Assembly (NCBI GenBank): GCA_020636405.1
Contig: JACJXW010000004.1
Span: 4,018,001 to 4,082,000 of the forward strand
Direction of reading: 5' to 3'
DNA: 64,000 bases
Source: Lewinellaceae bacterium
Lineage (GTDB): Bacteria > Bacteroidota > Bacteroidia > Chitinophagales > Saprospiraceae
Positions within the stretch are counted from its first letter, which is position 1; each line of letters starts with the position of its first letter. This document shows positions 62,354 to 64,000 of the stretch, in pieces. Position numbers and translations under genes: made by a program. Below the pieces are notes generated by a model that saw only the letters and a list, made by a program, of their open reading frames with translations, ran no database searches and was not told the origin of the DNA.

Positions 62354-64000
62354 TCACCTCACCTCTACCTCCACCAGCCTGCTCTTCAGGTCAGGCGGCA
62401 GGCCGTCCCAGCTCAGTCCGATGCCAAAGTGATAAGTGCCGGCGAGGGTGTCGGGAACAGAGAAAAGCACCTCGAAGTCCGTAGTGTCCCCTGCGGGAAG
62501 GGCCGGCACTCCGCCCCGAAACGTCAGGGCCGGATAGGATTGAGGGACCCCGTCCTTCAGGAAAAGCCCCTTAGCCATGATCGGCAGGGTTCCTTTTCGA
62601 AAATCGATATCATGAGCATAAGGATTGTAGAATCGCAGTGGAAAGCGGACCTGCTGTCCCGTTCTCCATTGGCGGGCCAGGCTATCCGGCAGAAAGCACT
62701 GCGTTTTTTCGGCTATCTGCAAGCTGTCGAGCAACTGTAATTTGAAGGATTTGCGGGTGAGTTCCACTTTTTCACACTGGCCACACTTCCATGAATTCTG
62801 GGCAGCCAACAGCACCGTTTGGTTGTGCAAGTCCTTTTCCCAATCCCAGATATCAAACTGGTTAGGGCGGTATTCGATATCGGAAAAGGCATAAGCTTTT
62901 TCTCCAGCGTAAAAACTGTATTTGGAGACATCCCGGTAAGTGTTGTGAAAGAGTATGGGATGCTTGTTCGCCCGTTCCTGCAATTCGTACACCCATTGCC
63001 GGCGGTGGAAATCGCTGTTCAGGCCCGTCCAGTTGAAGGCCAGCTCCAGGCGGAGGGCGAGGAGCAGCACAATTGTGGCCAAAGAGAAGATGCGCACCCA
63101 CCGGGCAAAACCCGGATTCTGCCGGCTTTCCCGGAATAGGATCAGCACGATCGGAAAACTGAGGATCGCCGTCCATTGCGGTTCGACGTGCCCTTTGAAA
63201 GAGGTATAAAAGAAAAAAGCCCAGAAGCCATACAGTAAGAAGCGGTAAGCACGCTCCAACAGCCCTTCCGGGCGCCGTTTCCATAGTACCCAGATCAGCA
63301 TGGGAAAGAAGAACGGATTGAAAATCACCACCTGGTTCAGCAGGTAAGTGGTAGTGTACTTCAGCTTGTAGATATCGTCCCGCCCTTGCAGGTGGTAAAG
63401 GAAGGAAGGGAAGCCGTTCTCATACTGCCAATACAGGTGAGGCAAGAAAAGAAGAAAGCCCAGGAAGGAAGCGACATAAAAAGACGGCTTTCGCAACAGG
63501 GAAAGATTAGACAAGAGGACGAAAAAGATCAGCAATACGCCGTGGTACTTGCTGTACAAAAGAGCAGCCATACAAACCCCCAGCATCACGGTATACCGCC
63601 CTCCCCCTTCTTCCAGAAACCGATGGTACAGCCATAAAAACAGGGCGGAAAAAAAGAGGAGAGGGCCATCGGGAGTGGCGATAAAACCATACACTTCAAG
63701 CATGGGAACAGCCGCCAGAAGCCCTGCAAAAGTAAGGGCTTCCCACTTCTCCGTGGGTTTTCCGGCCAGAAGCCAGATGAAGTAAAAGGAAAAGGGTTGA
63801 AGAAGGACAAAAGCCAGGCGGACACCCAATTCACCCGAAAGCAGAAGCGTTCCTGCCCGGATCAGCAGCGCTACGGCCGGCGGATGGTCGAAATAACCCC
63901 AATCCAGTTGAAGGGAGTACATGCGGTAGTAAGCCTCATCGGGGTCCAGTTCGGTGAGGGCTGCCTGGAAAAGGTTGACTATCGCCAGGGCTGCCACCAA
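62354..64000 (-). CDS. Glycosyltransferase family 39-like membrane protein (5' end off the window)
   Basis: The visible 548 residues are the C-terminal and most of the N-terminal part of an integral-membrane glycosyltransferase of the ArnT/PMT type, which transfers sugars from a lipid-linked donor. LTELDPDEAYYRMYSLQLDWGYFDHPP near the window edge holds the conserved Asp-Glu motif of the first luminal loop (range given here), and eight or more hydrophobic helices follow to about residue 330. A soluble C-terminal region (about 335-548) has beta strands with no family match. The ORF is open to the right edge, so the start is not seen. Acceptor unknown. Confidence 0.83.
   Translation of the reverse strand: MVAALAIVNLFQAALTELDPDEAYYRMYSLQLDWGYFDHPPAVALLIRAGTLLLSGELGVRLAFVLLQPFSFYFIWLLAGKPTEKWEALTFAGLLAAVPMLEVYGFIATPDGPLLFFSALFLWLYHRFLEEGGGRYTVMLGVCMAALLYSKYHGVLLIFFVLLSNLSLLRKPSFYVASFLGFLLFLPHLYWQYENGFPSFLYHLQGRDDIYKLKYTTTYLLNQVVIFNPFFFPMLIWVLWKRRPEGLLERAYRFLLYGFWAFFFYTSFKGHVEPQWTAILSFPIVLILFRESRQNPGFARWVRIFSLATIVLLLALRLELAFNWTGLNSDFHRRQWVYELQERANKHPILFHNTYRDVSKYSFYAGEKAYAFSDIEYRPNQFDIWDWEKDLHNQTVLLAAQNSWKCGQCEKVELTRKSFKLQLLDSLQIAEKTQCFLPDSLARQWRTGQQVRFPLRFYNPYAHDIDFRKGTLPIMAKGLFLKDGVPQSYPALTFRGGVPALPAGDTTDFEVLFSVPDTLAGTYHFGIGLSWDGLPPDLKSRLVEVEVR

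Overview
The window comes from a Bacteroidota chromosome, most likely Saprospiria (a Lewinella/Phaeodactylibacter-like marine bacterium). The evidence is: type IX secretion proteins (a PorP/SprF-family protein, a PorE-like OmpA protein, two proteins with C-terminal sorting domains), Oar-like TonB receptors with carboxypeptidase-type N-domains, LytTR signalling with a beta-propeller sensor kinase, and promoters that fit the Bacteroidota consensus TTG-N(17-23)-TAnnTTTG. No rRNA, tRNA, CRISPR array or prophage was seen. Most of the window is ordinary core genome with short operons.

Layout. 1-3.4 kb (minus strand): end-clipped aminotransferase, a lipoprotein, a membrane-anchored coiled-coil/HhH protein and an OmpA-type protein. 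3.6-8 kb: ffh (SRP54) and a secreted M16 peptidase. 8-11 kb (minus): the PorP/SprF plus PorE-like pair. 11.2-13 kb: coaE overlapping a LOG-type protein. 13.2-14.5 kb (minus): photolyase. 14.7-15.7 kb: TPR lipoprotein. 15.7-19 kb (minus): a redox operon with an HdrC-like membrane Fe-S protein, an HdrB-like CCG protein, a small conserved protein and a Spo0M-like protein. 19.2-22.7 kb: PyrR-like PRTase, patatin, and a cupredoxin-containing T9SS cargo. 23-31 kb: an orphan HTH ORF and two tandem Oar-like receptors. 31-35 kb: CtlX hydrolase, SUI1 factor, DUF3810 metallopeptidase-like protein, thioredoxin, DUF58. 35.3-39.5 kb (minus): YceI, propeller histidine kinase, LytTR regulator. 39.8-42.3 kb: CDF transporter, recF-DciA-like pair. 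42.4-45.2 kb: subtilase, methyltransferase.

The most unusual part is 45.2-52.7 kb. A 879-aa protein with a duplicated unknown N-terminal domain and two CbbX-type AAA+ domains is divergent from a ClpB-like double AAA+ ATPase of about 1104 aa. The ClpB-like gene is split by a 1256-bp ISAs1-family insertion. The insertion has a 15-bp perfect inverted repeat and a 9-bp target duplication, and removing it with one target copy restores an uninterrupted frame. The divergent pair is my candidate for an undescribed AAA+ system.

52.7-64 kb: a DUF151-UVR nuclease-like protein, a Tat-exported class V aminotransferase, an IscA/HesB protein, a T9SS cargo, icd, ruvB, a tandem UspA and an end-clipped GT39-like glycosyltransferase.

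A second theme is intergenic arrays of 7-8 nt units built on GTGATTC/GTGGATTC (13.0, 19.8, 35.3 kb) and a related GAAGTCGG-type cluster (32.2 kb). All lie at gene 3' ends, and one supplies the last codons and stop of the patatin gene.
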